Source: Bacteroidia bacterium (lineage in GTDB: Bacteria > Bacteroidota > Bacteroidia > JABEUT01). Taken from it: DNA of 15,905 nt. The translations under genes were made by a program, and so were the position numbers. The number at the start of each line of letters is the position of its first letter. The stretch's first letter is position 1. A model generated the notes under the pieces. That model saw nothing but the letters and a program-made list of their open reading frames with translations, did no database searches and had not been told where the DNA came from. Positions 1 to 8,770 of the stretch are shown here, piece after piece. Location: NCBI GenBank assembly GCA_013044305.1, contig JABEUT010000143.1, positions 1 to 15,905 of the forward strand, read 5' to 3'.

Positions 1-1
1 A

Positions 2-865
2 GTACTTGGTTATTCGCAGTATTTCTTCGACCGTTTTTCCAATCCTAATGAATACATGATTGGCATTGGACCAGATCAGTTTCTTGGCGATCTCGGTGGT
101 TCATCCACAATTGGTACACACTTTCTTAAAGATTTTAATTTCAGTGCTATACGTTATTCTTTCGAAGGTGGCTACAGGTATCACATTTCCCCGTCATTTG
201 CGGTTAAAGGAATGTTAACCACAGCAATGGTATACGGCAATGATGCTCTTACGACAAATGCAGTTCGGCATAACCGCAACCTGAATTTCCGTTCCCCCAT
301 TATTGAGCTTTCCGGACAATTTGAATACTATTTTTATCGTAACAGTCAGATTGGCCACCGTTATCATATTAAGCATGCCCATGGGTTTCACCAGTTGGCT
401 ATTAGCGCATACGTATTTTTAGGTTTTGGGGGGTTGTATTTTAATCCGCAAGGGCAATGGAACTCCGCCTGGTACAATCTTCGCCCTTTGAGTACCGAGG
501 GTGAAGGCTTACAGGGAGGCCCGCCTGCTTACTCGCAGCTTGCAATTTGTTTCCCGGCAGGGCTTGGCATGAAATATGCATTAAGCAAAAAATGGAGCCT
601 AGGTTTAGAATTGTCAGACCGCCTGTGGACAAGCAGCGATTATATTGATGATACACACGGCAATTATTTTTATAACAACCAGATAGCAATCCAAAGAGGA
701 AACATTGCCGCACATTTTGCCGATCCCTCCCTTGGCGATATTCCCGGGCAAACAAATGTAGGTAATATGCGAGGCGATCCAACCCACAACGATACCTATA
801 TGTTCCTCTTTTTAACCGTAAGTTATCAGCCCCCCATGTATCACCGGACCCGTTCTAAGTTCTAA
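2..865 (+). CDS. Outer-membrane beta-barrel protein, DUF6089-like, 5' truncated by window edge
   Basis: The frame is open from base 2, upstream of the first ATG at 56, so the start lies outside the window. The visible 287 residues begin VLGYSQYFFDRFSN, which looks like the end of a signal peptide (cleavage near SQ) followed by mature sequence; probably only some 15-20 residues are missing. The body alternates aromatic and polar residues in short strands (for example IRYSFEGGYRYHI, IELSGQFEYYFY, HQLAISAYVFLGFGGLYF, SLGLELSDRLW, YMFLFLTVSYQ) and ends in phenylalanine, as expected of an outer-membrane barrel. The early IGIGPDQFLGDLGG stretch resembles the Bacteroidetes DUF6089 barrel family; that family name is from memory. 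The specific function is unknown. It converges on the DUF1015 gene across 54 bp with no clear terminator. Confidence 0.75.
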   Translation, partial: VLGYSQYFFDRFSNPNEYMIGIGPDQFLGDLGGSSTIGTHFLKDFNFSAIRYSFEGGYRYHISPSFAVKGMLTTAMVYGNDALTTNAVRHNRNLNFRSPIIELSGQFEYYFYRNSQIGHRYHIKHAHGFHQLAISAYVFLGFGGLYFNPQGQWNSAWYNLRPLSTEGEGLQGGPPAYSQLAICFPAGLGMKYALSKKWSLGLELSDRLWTSSDYIDDTHGNYFYNNQIAIQRGNIAAHFADPSLGDIPGQTNVGNMRGDPTHNDTYMFLFLTVSYQPPMYHRTRSKF

Positions 866-919
866 ATTCCGGCAAGCTCCTTTATTAGGCACTTCAATTA
901 CTATTTCACAAATGTGTTA

Positions 920-2149
920 TTAGCTTAGGCTGTATATAAGCAGTCCGTTTTCCAGTTTAGGCTCTATCCAGGTGCTTTTCGGCGGCATGATGCCTCCCGA
1001 ATCGGCAACATCCTTAAGCTCGCCAAACGAAATAGGGTGAAGGCAAAAGGCCACTTTCATTTTTCCGCTGTCAACAGCTTTGGTCAGTTGCGAAACATCT
1101 CTGGTGCCGGGTACAAAAGTTACCCTCCTGTCATTCCTCAAGTCTGTAATATTCAGTATGGATGCAAAGATTTTTTCAGAGAGTACGCTTACATCCAATA
1201 ATTCAACCGGATTTGCTGAAGCAGAGTTACGGGCTTTTATTTTTAACATATACCAGTTCTTATCCAGATACATGCTTATTTCGTTTGCCGATGCAGGTTG
1301 AACCTGTTCGTGTCCTTTTGGGTAAATGTCGAAATAATTGGAAACCCTGCTTAAAAAAGCATCCGATGAAAGCCCGTTCAGGGTGCTGCAGGTACGGTTA
1401 AAGTTTAATATTGACAGTTGCTTATCGGCAAAAAACGCCGCCATGAAAAAATTATATGGTTCTTTACCTGTGTGCGCATTATTTTGTTCACGCTTTGACC
1501 TGGCGAGCAAAACCGAAGAGGCAACCCTGTGATGCCCATCGGCAATATACAGGAAAGGTGTCTTTTTGAAGTAACCGACTATCCTGTCGCAGGTCTCCGG
1601 TGAACTAATTTTCTAGACAGAATGCTGTACCAAATCGGTTGTAAAATCGTAGAGAGGATGTTCTTTAATTTTTTCCGATAAAAATGTATCTAATTCATTA
1701 TGGTGCGGGTAAGCAATGCTTACCGGCTCGGCATTAAAATCGCATACCGACAGGTAATCTTTCAGCTTCTCCACTCGCTTTTCCAGGGTGTGTTCGTGAA
1801 TTTTTATAACCCCGTTTTCGTAGTCTTCAACCGATGCAAGGGCTATAATACCGGTATGTGCTTGTCCGTCCTTTATTTGCCTGTAAACATATATAGTAGG
1901 GGTGGCTTCCTGCTCAAATATTCCCCGTTTACGAAAATCGATAAACTTCTGCTTTATGGCTTTCAACATCTCCTTCTCTCCGGATTTCAATTCCTTTCCC
2001 GCAAAAATGATTTGAAGAAAGCTATTGCTCCCGGCTTTTAATTTGCGATTTATAGACTCTTTCGAATAAGCTTCTACAGAATGCGAAACCACCTCCGAAA
2101 CTTTATCGGGGGCCGGTCTTACGGCACAAAATGGTATTATCTTAGACAT
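920..2149 (-). pseudogene. DUF1015 family protein interrupted by one in-frame amber codon
   Basis: Reading the minus strand from ATG at 2149 (MSKIIPFCAVRPAPDKV) gives 178 residues ending HPLYDFTTDLVQHSV, then TAG at 1615-1613. The same frame continues without any shift as KISSPETCDRIVGYFKK, then FLYIADGHHRVASS, the conserved DUF1015 signature, and runs to TAA at 922-920. The whole is about 409 codons, the usual length for the family. At the TAG position I expect tryptophan (TGG), so a single G-to-A change explains it. Other genes here (the macroglobulin, ftcD, the repeat protein) end in TAG, so TAG is a real stop in this genome. DUF1015 proteins are often encoded near serA/serC in Bacteroidetes, but no serine genes are in this window, and the biochemical role is not established. 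The gene may be inactive, may yield a 178-residue fragment, or may be intact with a sequencing error. Confidence 0.85.
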
Positions 2150-2206
2150 TCTGCTTTATTTATGAAATGGAAGGATTAAAAAAGACTATCAATGAAATTT
2201 GGGTTG

Positions 2207-2239
2207 CAAAAATAACTCAATTTATAAGTCTTGGGCAAA
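2207..2239 (-). promoter_or_regulatory. Bacteroidetes-type promoter for the DUF1015 gene
   Basis: On the minus strand TATTTTTG (2214-2207) matches the Bacteroidetes -7 consensus TAnnTTTG exactly. A TTTG (2239-2236) sits 21 nt upstream as the -33 element. Transcription would start near 2200, giving a leader of about 50 nt before the ATG at 2149. This is sequence-pattern evidence only. Confidence 0.55.
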
Positions 2240-2279
2240 TAATACAATTCCCGCAGTACTTTCGGGGTTCGGTTATTGT

Positions 2280-2287
2280 TATATTTG
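2280..2287 (+). promoter_or_regulatory. -7 promoter element (TATATTTG) for the gene at 2309
   Basis: TATATTTG matches the TAnnTTTG consensus and lies 21 bp before the ATG at 2309, so the leader would be about 15 nt. No convincing TTG is seen at -33. The element is divergent from the DUF1015 promoter in the same 159-bp gap. It also argues for the start at 2309 rather than the upstream ATG at 2276, which would lie ahead of the -7 box. Confidence 0.5.
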
Positions 2288-2308
2288 CGTTTTAACCTGC
2301 ACATTGCC

Positions 2309-3043
2309 ATGAAAATAAATTACCCTGTAACAGCCGCACTTTTTTTGCTTGCATCATGTGCCACATACAGCCAGCAAGCCGTAAAACTGGCCCAGCTTAA
2401 TGTAACACATAAAGCCAGTCAGGATGACAGTACGGCTAAGGATTCATCTAAAAACGTGGTGGATTTCTTTATCGGCGGCGGTTTTGTTACCGGGCCGTCG
2501 GACGAAGGCGACAAGATTGAATATGGAGCTTCAAGGGAATTTATTGTAGGCATGGGTTATGCACGTAAACTTGTGAAATGGAATGCTGTCGGAATTGATT
2601 TATATTATAAGTCGACCGGTTTCTTCCTTACACAGGATTCCTCAAAAATATTGCCTAACGGGGTATTGCATAATGCTGAAAAAATTAGCCTCAATAACCT
2701 TGGCGGTGTAATCTTCGACAGGTTTTATTTCGGCAAGCTCTTTTTAGATGGTGGCTTTTATTATGACTGGGCGCTTATTACAAAACATGTTGCCTACGAC
2801 AACTTTACAGTAGCCAATAACAATGGCGGCAGTTCAACCAAAAGCATTGACAGGCAGTTGGTGTTCATGAATGATTACAATTACGGACTTACCTTCAGAT
2901 TTGGCCAGGTTAACGGGGTGGCGCTATATTTTAACTACAGGCTTACCAATGTTTTTACCAAGGGCACAGCGTCTAATCCCAGTCTGTTCTATAATTTGCC
3001 GTTCCCTCCGTTTGTTATCGGATTAGTTGTCGGAACATTCTGA
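2309..3043 (+). CDS. Small exported protein, probable outer-membrane beta-barrel, function unknown
   Basis: From ATG at 2309 the product is 244 residues and starts MKINYPVTAALFLLASCATY, a good export signal. A start at 2276 would put a non-typical leader ahead of this signal and upstream of the promoter. LASC (residues 14-17) fits a lipobox, but cleavage by signal peptidase I after TYSQ is also possible. The body has barrel-like amphipathic strands (DFFIGGGFV, REFIVGMGYARKL, AVGIDLYYKS, FFLDGG-like stretches, YNYGLTFRFGQV, GVALYFNYRL) and ends GLVVGTF with a terminal phenylalanine, a BAM-type beta signal. That favours an integral outer-membrane protein over a lipoprotein. I do not recognise a named family. 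It lies 87 bp upstream of the macroglobulin gene on the same strand and could share a transcript with it. Confidence 0.7.
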   Translation: MKINYPVTAALFLLASCATYSQQAVKLAQLNVTHKASQDDSTAKDSSKNVVDFFIGGGFVTGPSDEGDKIEYGASREFIVGMGYARKLVKWNAVGIDLYYKSTGFFLTQDSSKILPNGVLHNAEKISLNNLGGVIFDRFYFGKLFLDGGFYYDWALITKHVAYDNFTVANNNGGSSTKSIDRQLVFMNDYNYGLTFRFGQVNGVALYFNYRLTNVFTKGTASNPSLFYNLPFPPFVIGLVVGTF

Positions 3044-3130
3044 AGCATTGCCTGAAAATTAGAACTAAGCGGGAAGGGATTTATAAAAACGCGCTACATT
3101 CTCTTGCTCAAATATTTAATTTAATCCATA

Positions 3131-6100
3131 ATGAAAGCATTAAACGCCTCAAACCTATGCCGGAAGGCTATATTCCTGCTAAGCGCAAGCCTGTTAATTC
3201 TTGCGGGCTGTAACAGAAACAGCAAACTGACAATAAAAGAAGTCAATTTCCCTGATGGGGAAATTCAAACCCAGCAGGCGCTTGTGTTCACCTTTAATTC
3301 AAACCTTGTAAGGGATTCTCTGTTGAATAAATGGGACAGCAATATGTATCTGAATTTTCATCCCGCCATACGCGGTTTGTATCAGTGGACTGCCCCCAAT
3401 CAGCTCTCTTTTTCGCCTATGCAGCCCTTTATGCCCAATACCGATTATACCGTTACCCTTACCGACAAACTGCTCGCCAATTCAACAACGGTGAAGTCGG
3501 TGGATAACACTCCTCTTAAATTTCATACGCCTTACCTCAATCTGCTTAATGTTGAAACTTTTTGGACATTGAAGGACGGCAACGCCGCCACGGGTGTTTT
3601 TGTAGGGATCAATCTGGTATTTAATTACAACGTATCGCCGGCGGCTGTAATGGAGAAATTAAAAATAATGCAGGATAAATATGTTGTTGTTCCCAGCCTT
3701 GTTTCGGCAGAACAGGGCAGTACCGTACAGTTGTTGTTCCAGCCTGATAACAACCAAAGTTATCCTTGCGGATTGAATATAAACATTGCACCCGGGTTGC
3801 GCTGCACGGGCAGCGACCGGATGACTGATAAGCAGTTAACATTTGTATCGCAGGTGCCGGCAAAAGATCAGTTTGAAATAATGAGCGCAGTGCCCGCCTT
3901 TCAGGAAGGGGAGTCCCGGATCAATATAACCACCACCCAGCCCGTGGATGCGGCAAGCCTTGCAGCTGCTGTTTCTCTTGAACCAACGGTTACAGATATG
4001 CAAATTAAAACCCTGCCCAACGGTTTTTATATTACAGGCGATTTTTCTAATAAACAGGATTATACCCTTCATATCGGTTCATCATTGAAAAATATTTTCG
4101 GCATCAACCTGAAACAGGATTACTCGGGTACTATCCATTTTGGCACACCGCCGCCATACATAGCCTTTAATGACAAAAGCAGCATCTACCTCTCATCGCA
4201 GGGCAAACGAAATCTGGGTGTACAGATAATAAGCGTAGCGAAGTTTAAGTTGAGCATTTATAAGATTTATGAAAACAATATCCTTCATTATCTGAAAAAC
4301 GGTCAGTCGTACGGCTATGACGGCAGTTTTAATATGAATTCATCTGATAATAATGGAGGGGATGATAATTCAAACGGTGGCGACGACGGGAATGACAGGT
4401 GGGATTATTACACCGACGATTATTCTGCCAACCCCGAATACGGCGACATTATTTCAAACAAAGAATACCTGTCCGCTACCCTGCCAAAAAAAGGAATGAC
4501 CTCCATGCTGAATGTAAATTTGCACGATCTGCAATTTGACAACAGCAGAAAAGGAATCTATCTCATCAGGATACAGGATATCAAAAAGCCCTGGATACAG
4601 GACAGGAAATTACTAGTGGTTTCCGATATAGGTTTGATTGTAAAAAAAGGCGCAAAGAACATAACCGTGTTTTGCAATTCACTGCTTAGCGCTTCTAAAT
4701 TAGAAGGCGCCAAGATTACATTTGTTACCAACAACAACCAGGAAATATATACGGCCACATCAAACCATGACGGGGTGGCTACCTTCAATTACGACAAATC
4801 AAAAAACCCGGGCAGCGATATTACCGCAGTAATAGCACGCAACGGTGACGACTTTACCTATATGGATCTTCAGGATAACGCTGTAAACACCTCCCCATTC
4901 GACGTTGGCGGAAAAACAACGGTAAATGTTCCTTATGATGCTTACCTCTACAGCAACCGCGACCTGTACCGCCCCGGCGATACGATTAATATGAATTCAA
5001 TTGTCAGAACCTTTGACTGGCATACCCTGAAGAATGTACCTGTTAAGTTTAAGATTAAAATGCCTAACGGAAAACAACTGCTTGAATTGAAAGGGATGTT
5101 GGATGAACAAGGCTCTTCGTCAATCTCATTTTCAGTGCCCGGCGCAGCCATGACCGGGAGCTATAATGTGGAAATGTATTCAGGCAACGACGTTTTGCTT
5201 AAAACCTTCTCTTTCCTGGTTGAAGAGTTTATGCCGCAGCGTATAAAAGTAAATGTGCAGAGCGAAAAACAAGATTATTATCCCGGAAATACTGCTAATA
5301 TATCCGTTCAGGCAACGGAGCTGTTTGGTCCTCCGGCCGCAAATAAAAATTATCAGGCTACGCTCGATCTCGACTTCGCCCCGTTTTCGGCCAAAAGATT
5401 CTCTGATTACAGTTTTTACATTAGCCGTCCCGCCAACCTGTCCTTTACCCAGCTAACGGACAACGGTCAAACGGATGCGAACGGAAAAGCCACCGTTTCG
5501 TTTACCCTGCCCGACCAGAAAAACATTGGGTTGCTTACCGGTAATTCCATAATTACAGTATTCGACGAAACCGGGAGACCTGTGAATAAGGAACAGAAAC
5601 TGAACATTTATACACAAAAAACCTTTTTCGGAATTCGTAATTTCGATTGGTGGGTGTCTGCCAGCAATCCGCTGAACATTGGCTTTGCGGCAGTTGATAA
5701 AAACGGAGCTCCGGTAAGCAACGCCCGCGCCACCGTGCAGGTGGTAAGGCATAGCTGGGAAACAGTGCTGGTACATAATTATTCATCAACAAGGTACGAG
5801 TCGCAGGAAAGAACCCAGTCGGTCTATTTTAAAGATATTACAATCAACGGCACATCATCGCTCGACTTTTTGCCACAGCAGTCGGGAGAATATGAGGTAA
5901 GGATTTCTTCGGGCGAAAGCAATGCCGCTTATGTTTCCCGCACATTCTATGCTTATGGCGCTGGCGCTACCGGGTATAATTCATTCCAGGTGCAAAAAGA
6001 GGGCAATATTGAAATTAAGTCGGATAAGGACAACTACAAACCCGGTGAAAATGCCCATCTGCTGTTTACCTGCCCTTTCGACGGTAAAATTATAGTAACT

Positions 6101-8755
6101 GTAGAACAGAACGAAATAATGGAAAAATATTTCCTTAATACTGACCACAAAGCTGCAAGCCTCGATATTCCTGTCACAAAGGATGAATTGCCCGGTATTT
6201 ATGTATCGGCTTCGGTAATCAGGCCCTTGGCGGATAACAGCCTTCCCCTTACCATTGCCAGAGGCTTTATCCCTTTAAAAATTGATGACCCGACGGATAA
6301 ACTGGATGTAAAAGTGCTTTGCGTAGATAATTCACGCTCCAAACGAAGCCAGACCATTAAAGTAAAATCTGCTCCCAATGCCGAAGTAACCATTGGCGTG
6401 GTGGATGAAGGGGTGTTGCAGGTAACAAATTTTCAGATTCCCGACCCCTATAATTATTTTTATGCCAAAAGAGCGCTTGAGGTGAACTCCAGCGATCTTT
6501 ATCCGCATGTATTGCCCGAACTTGACAGCTGGAACATGAGCAGCATGGCAGGCGGCGAAGCGCTCGAAGGCCGTTTGAGCCCGGAAGGGAATAAACGGGT
6601 TCATATTCTTTCATACTGGAGCGGTATTATGAAAACAAACAGCAATGGAGAAGCAAACTATACCATAAATATCCCCGAATTTTCAGGTTCCTTGAGGGTG
6701 ATGGCTGTGGTTTATAAGGACAATAAATTCGGCAATGGGGAAAAAAGCATTACAGTTGCCGATCCTATTGTTGTATCCACTTCACTGCCCCGCTTTATGA
6801 GTCCGGGCGACGCAAGCCTGCTGAACGTAGTTCTTACAAACACAACAGGCGGTAATGTAAGTGCAGATAGCAAACTGTCCGTTAAAGGCGCATTAAAAAT
6901 TGAAGGCGCCTTAACACAAAAAATTGAAATACCCGCACACGGTGAAAAAACACTGACTTACAATCTTGACGCCGTTCAGGGATATGGAATGGCAAATGTC
7001 GATGTGGCCGTAAGGGCGCTAAATGAAACTTTTACGGATCACGAGGATATTCCTGTACGTCCGCCGCTGCCTATGGAAAAGTTGACGGAGTCAGGTATCA
7101 TTAACGGAGGACAAACCAGGGATGTTGATTTAAACACCAATTATGCGGTTGAAGGTTCCAAAGGTTATTTGGTAATCAGCCGGTCTCCTCTTGCCAGATT
7201 TTCAAAAAATTTGAGTTCTTTGCTCCAATATCCATACGGATGCATGGAACAAACCATTTCGGCTGCCTTTCCTGTACTGTATTATTCGGCGTTGGTCAAA
7301 GCCCTCGGACTTTCGCCGGCAAACCAGTCAATGAACCCAACGTATATAGTGAATGAAGCCATAAAGAAGGTTTATGCACAGCAGCAATATAACGGAGGAC
7401 TTACCTTTTGGCCAGGCGAGTCGTCTGTAAACTGGTGGGTTTCGGTTTATGGTCTGCATTTTCTGCTGGAGGCGAAAAAAATGGGGTACGATATTGATAA
7501 TTCCGTTGTTGACAATCTTATGGAATATATCAAGAACCAGTTAAATCGAAAACAACCGGAACTGTATGGCTATTATGATGCCGACGGGAAGCCACAGCAA
7601 AAATTCGTTGTGCCTGAAGAAGTTTTCTACTCACTTTATGTATTGGCTCTTGCCAATCATCCAAATGTGCCTCTTATGAATTATTATAAAGCACGAATGC
7701 TGCCTGCATCATCAGGCACCGATGCCTCTTTTTTGAAGAAGCTGGTTGGAAAATCAAAGTCACAGGCCGTGGACAGCACTGTGGCGGTTTCTCTGATATC
7801 GGCATATAATCACAGTGCTACCGCTATGACTCTCGACAGCAGGTATATGCTGGCGGCAACCTATGCACTAATAGGCGATATGGGCGCTTTTTCATCAATA
7901 CTGCCAAACGGCTTTTCGGGTGAAAGGGCGACGCGATCGCCCGAAGGCAGCTTTTACTCCTTTATCCGTGACGAATCGTTATCTCTTTCCACCTTATTGC
8001 AAGCCCAGCCTGATAATCCACAGATACCGGTTCTTGCAAAGCATATTTCGGAGGATCTGAAATCGGAACAATGGCTCTCAACACAGGAAAATGCCTGGGC
8101 GCTCATAGCCTTGGGCAAATATTCGGAGAATGCCTTAAAATCTACTGCTGCTGCAACTATTAATATCAATGGCGTAAAAGCTGCCGAGTTGAAACCGGGT
8201 GATGTAACTACAGTTTTGCGTCAGGATTTAAGCAATAAAAAGGTTCAGATAAGTTCCACCGGGTCAGGTATGTTATATTACTATTATGAAACACAAGGAA
8301 TACCTTCGGGTAACGAATTTAAAGAAGAAGACAGTTATCTTAAAGTACGTAAGACCTTTTATGATCAGTCGGGAAACCGGATGAATGACCTTAGCTCTGT
8401 GAAACTGGAGCAATTAGTGGTAGTTGATATTGCTATTTCCTCGCTTGATAACCGTTATGTAAGCAATGTGGCGGTAACGGATATGCTGCCGGCTTGTTTT
8501 GAAATAGAGAACCCCCGCATTAATCCTGACAGGGAATTGCAATGGATAAAAAACAAAACCGAACCCGATTACATGGACATAAGGGACGACCGCATTACTT
8601 TGTTTATGAACGCCACCCCTTCGGAGCAGCATTTTTACTACCTGGTGCGCGCAGTGGCTAAGGGGAAATATGTAATGGGCCCGGTTGGCGCCGATGCCAT
8701 GTACGACGATACCTATCATTCATACAATGGGGCTGCAACTATAACGGTAAAGTAG
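3131..8755 (+). CDS. Alpha-2-macroglobulin family lipoprotein (YfhM-like), thioester type
   Basis: A 1874-residue periplasmic macroglobulin, thought to trap proteases by covalent capture after bait cleavage. The N-terminus has a hydrophobic signal and lipobox LAGC (residues 24-27), so it should be lipid-anchored at Cys27. Visible layout: N-terminal MG-like domains; an Asp/Asn/Gly-rich low-complexity loop at about 402-425; the A2M_N-type domain near 600-700 (SNRDLYRPGDTINMNSIV); the bait region segment about 960-1100 ending in GVVDEGVLQVTNF; the central A2M domain about 1162-1215 (SYWSGIMKTNSNGEA); the thioester domain with GCMEQ, Cys1371 and Gln1374; and a C-terminal MG10-like domain from about 1760. 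The thioester pair is intact, so covalent trapping is plausible. Bacterial homologues are usually encoded beside pbpC (PBP1C), but the next gene here is an unrelated convergent one. The length is somewhat more than E. coli YfhM (about 1650 residues). No strong -7 box was seen just upstream. Confidence 0.95.
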   Translation: MKALNASNLCRKAIFLLSASLLILAGCNRNSKLTIKEVNFPDGEIQTQQALVFTFNSNLVRDSLLNKWDSNMYLNFHPAIRGLYQWTAPNQLSFSPMQPFMPNTDYTVTLTDKLLANSTTVKSVDNTPLKFHTPYLNLLNVETFWTLKDGNAATGVFVGINLVFNYNVSPAAVMEKLKIMQDKYVVVPSLVSAEQGSTVQLLFQPDNNQSYPCGLNINIAPGLRCTGSDRMTDKQLTFVSQVPAKDQFEIMSAVPAFQEGESRINITTTQPVDAASLAAAVSLEPTVTDMQIKTLPNGFYITGDFSNKQDYTLHIGSSLKNIFGINLKQDYSGTIHFGTPPPYIAFNDKSSIYLSSQGKRNLGVQIISVAKFKLSIYKIYENNILHYLKNGQSYGYDGSFNMNSSDNNGGDDNSNGGDDGNDRWDYYTDDYSANPEYGDIISNKEYLSATLPKKGMTSMLNVNLHDLQFDNSRKGIYLIRIQDIKKPWIQDRKLLVVSDIGLIVKKGAKNITVFCNSLLSASKLEGAKITFVTNNNQEIYTATSNHDGVATFNYDKSKNPGSDITAVIARNGDDFTYMDLQDNAVNTSPFDVGGKTTVNVPYDAYLYSNRDLYRPGDTINMNSIVRTFDWHTLKNVPVKFKIKMPNGKQLLELKGMLDEQGSSSISFSVPGAAMTGSYNVEMYSGNDVLLKTFSFLVEEFMPQRIKVNVQSEKQDYYPGNTANISVQATELFGPPAANKNYQATLDLDFAPFSAKRFSDYSFYISRPANLSFTQLTDNGQTDANGKATVSFTLPDQKNIGLLTGNSIITVFDETGRPVNKEQKLNIYTQKTFFGIRNFDWWVSASNPLNIGFAAVDKNGAPVSNARATVQVVRHSWETVLVHNYSSTRYESQERTQSVYFKDITINGTSSLDFLPQQSGEYEVRISSGESNAAYVSRTFYAYGAGATGYNSFQVQKEGNIEIKSDKDNYKPGENAHLLFTCPFDGKIIVTVEQNEIMEKYFLNTDHKAASLDIPVTKDELPGIYVSASVIRPLADNSLPLTIARGFIPLKIDDPTDKLDVKVLCVDNSRSKRSQTIKVKSAPNAEVTIGVVDEGVLQVTNFQIPDPYNYFYAKRALEVNSSDLYPHVLPELDSWNMSSMAGGEALEGRLSPEGNKRVHILSYWSGIMKTNSNGEANYTINIPEFSGSLRVMAVVYKDNKFGNGEKSITVADPIVVSTSLPRFMSPGDASLLNVVLTNTTGGNVSADSKLSVKGALKIEGALTQKIEIPAHGEKTLTYNLDAVQGYGMANVDVAVRALNETFTDHEDIPVRPPLPMEKLTESGIINGGQTRDVDLNTNYAVEGSKGYLVISRSPLARFSKNLSSLLQYPYGCMEQTISAAFPVLYYSALVKALGLSPANQSMNPTYIVNEAIKKVYAQQQYNGGLTFWPGESSVNWWVSVYGLHFLLEAKKMGYDIDNSVVDNLMEYIKNQLNRKQPELYGYYDADGKPQQKFVVPEEVFYSLYVLALANHPNVPLMNYYKARMLPASSGTDASFLKKLVGKSKSQAVDSTVAVSLISAYNHSATAMTLDSRYMLAATYALIGDMGAFSSILPNGFSGERATRSPEGSFYSFIRDESLSLSTLLQAQPDNPQIPVLAKHISEDLKSEQWLSTQENAWALIALGKYSENALKSTAAATININGVKAAELKPGDVTTVLRQDLSNKKVQISSTGSGMLYYYYETQGIPSGNEFKEEDSYLKVRKTFYDQSGNRMNDLSSVKLEQLVVVDIAISSLDNRYVSNVAVTDMLPACFEIENPRINPDRELQWIKNKTEPDYMDIRDDRITLFMNATPSEQHFYYLVRAVAKGKYVMGPVGADAMYDDTYHSYNGAATITVK

Positions 8756-8770
8756 CCGTTGCACTACTTT
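8749..8770. terminator. Hairpin made by two convergent stop codons, possible bidirectional terminator
   Basis: AAAGTAG (8749-8755) and CTACTTT (8764-8770) form a perfect 7-bp stem with an 8-nt loop (CCGTTGCA). The left arm contains the macroglobulin TAG stop and the right arm, read on the minus strand, contains the paaY TAG stop. On the plus strand the stem ends in a run of five T. The stem is AT-rich and modest, and CCGTT in the loop could pair instead with AACGG on either side (8743-8747 or 8773-8777). Terminator function is inferred. Confidence 0.4.

Noticed and set aside
1613..1615. Amber recoding (pyrrolysine or code reassignment)
   Set aside because: Several clearly complete genes in the window end in TAG, and the position fits a simple Trp-to-stop change.
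1613..2149. Treating the two DUF1015 halves as separate genes
   Set aside because: Both are in the same frame, the sequence between them encodes the family signature, and the second half has no credible start of its own (only a TTG inside the domain).
4333..4430. Tandem repeat or CRISPR-like structure in the GATGATAAT-type stretch
   Set aside because: It is a short low-complexity coding segment within the macroglobulin, with no regular repeat unit or spacers.
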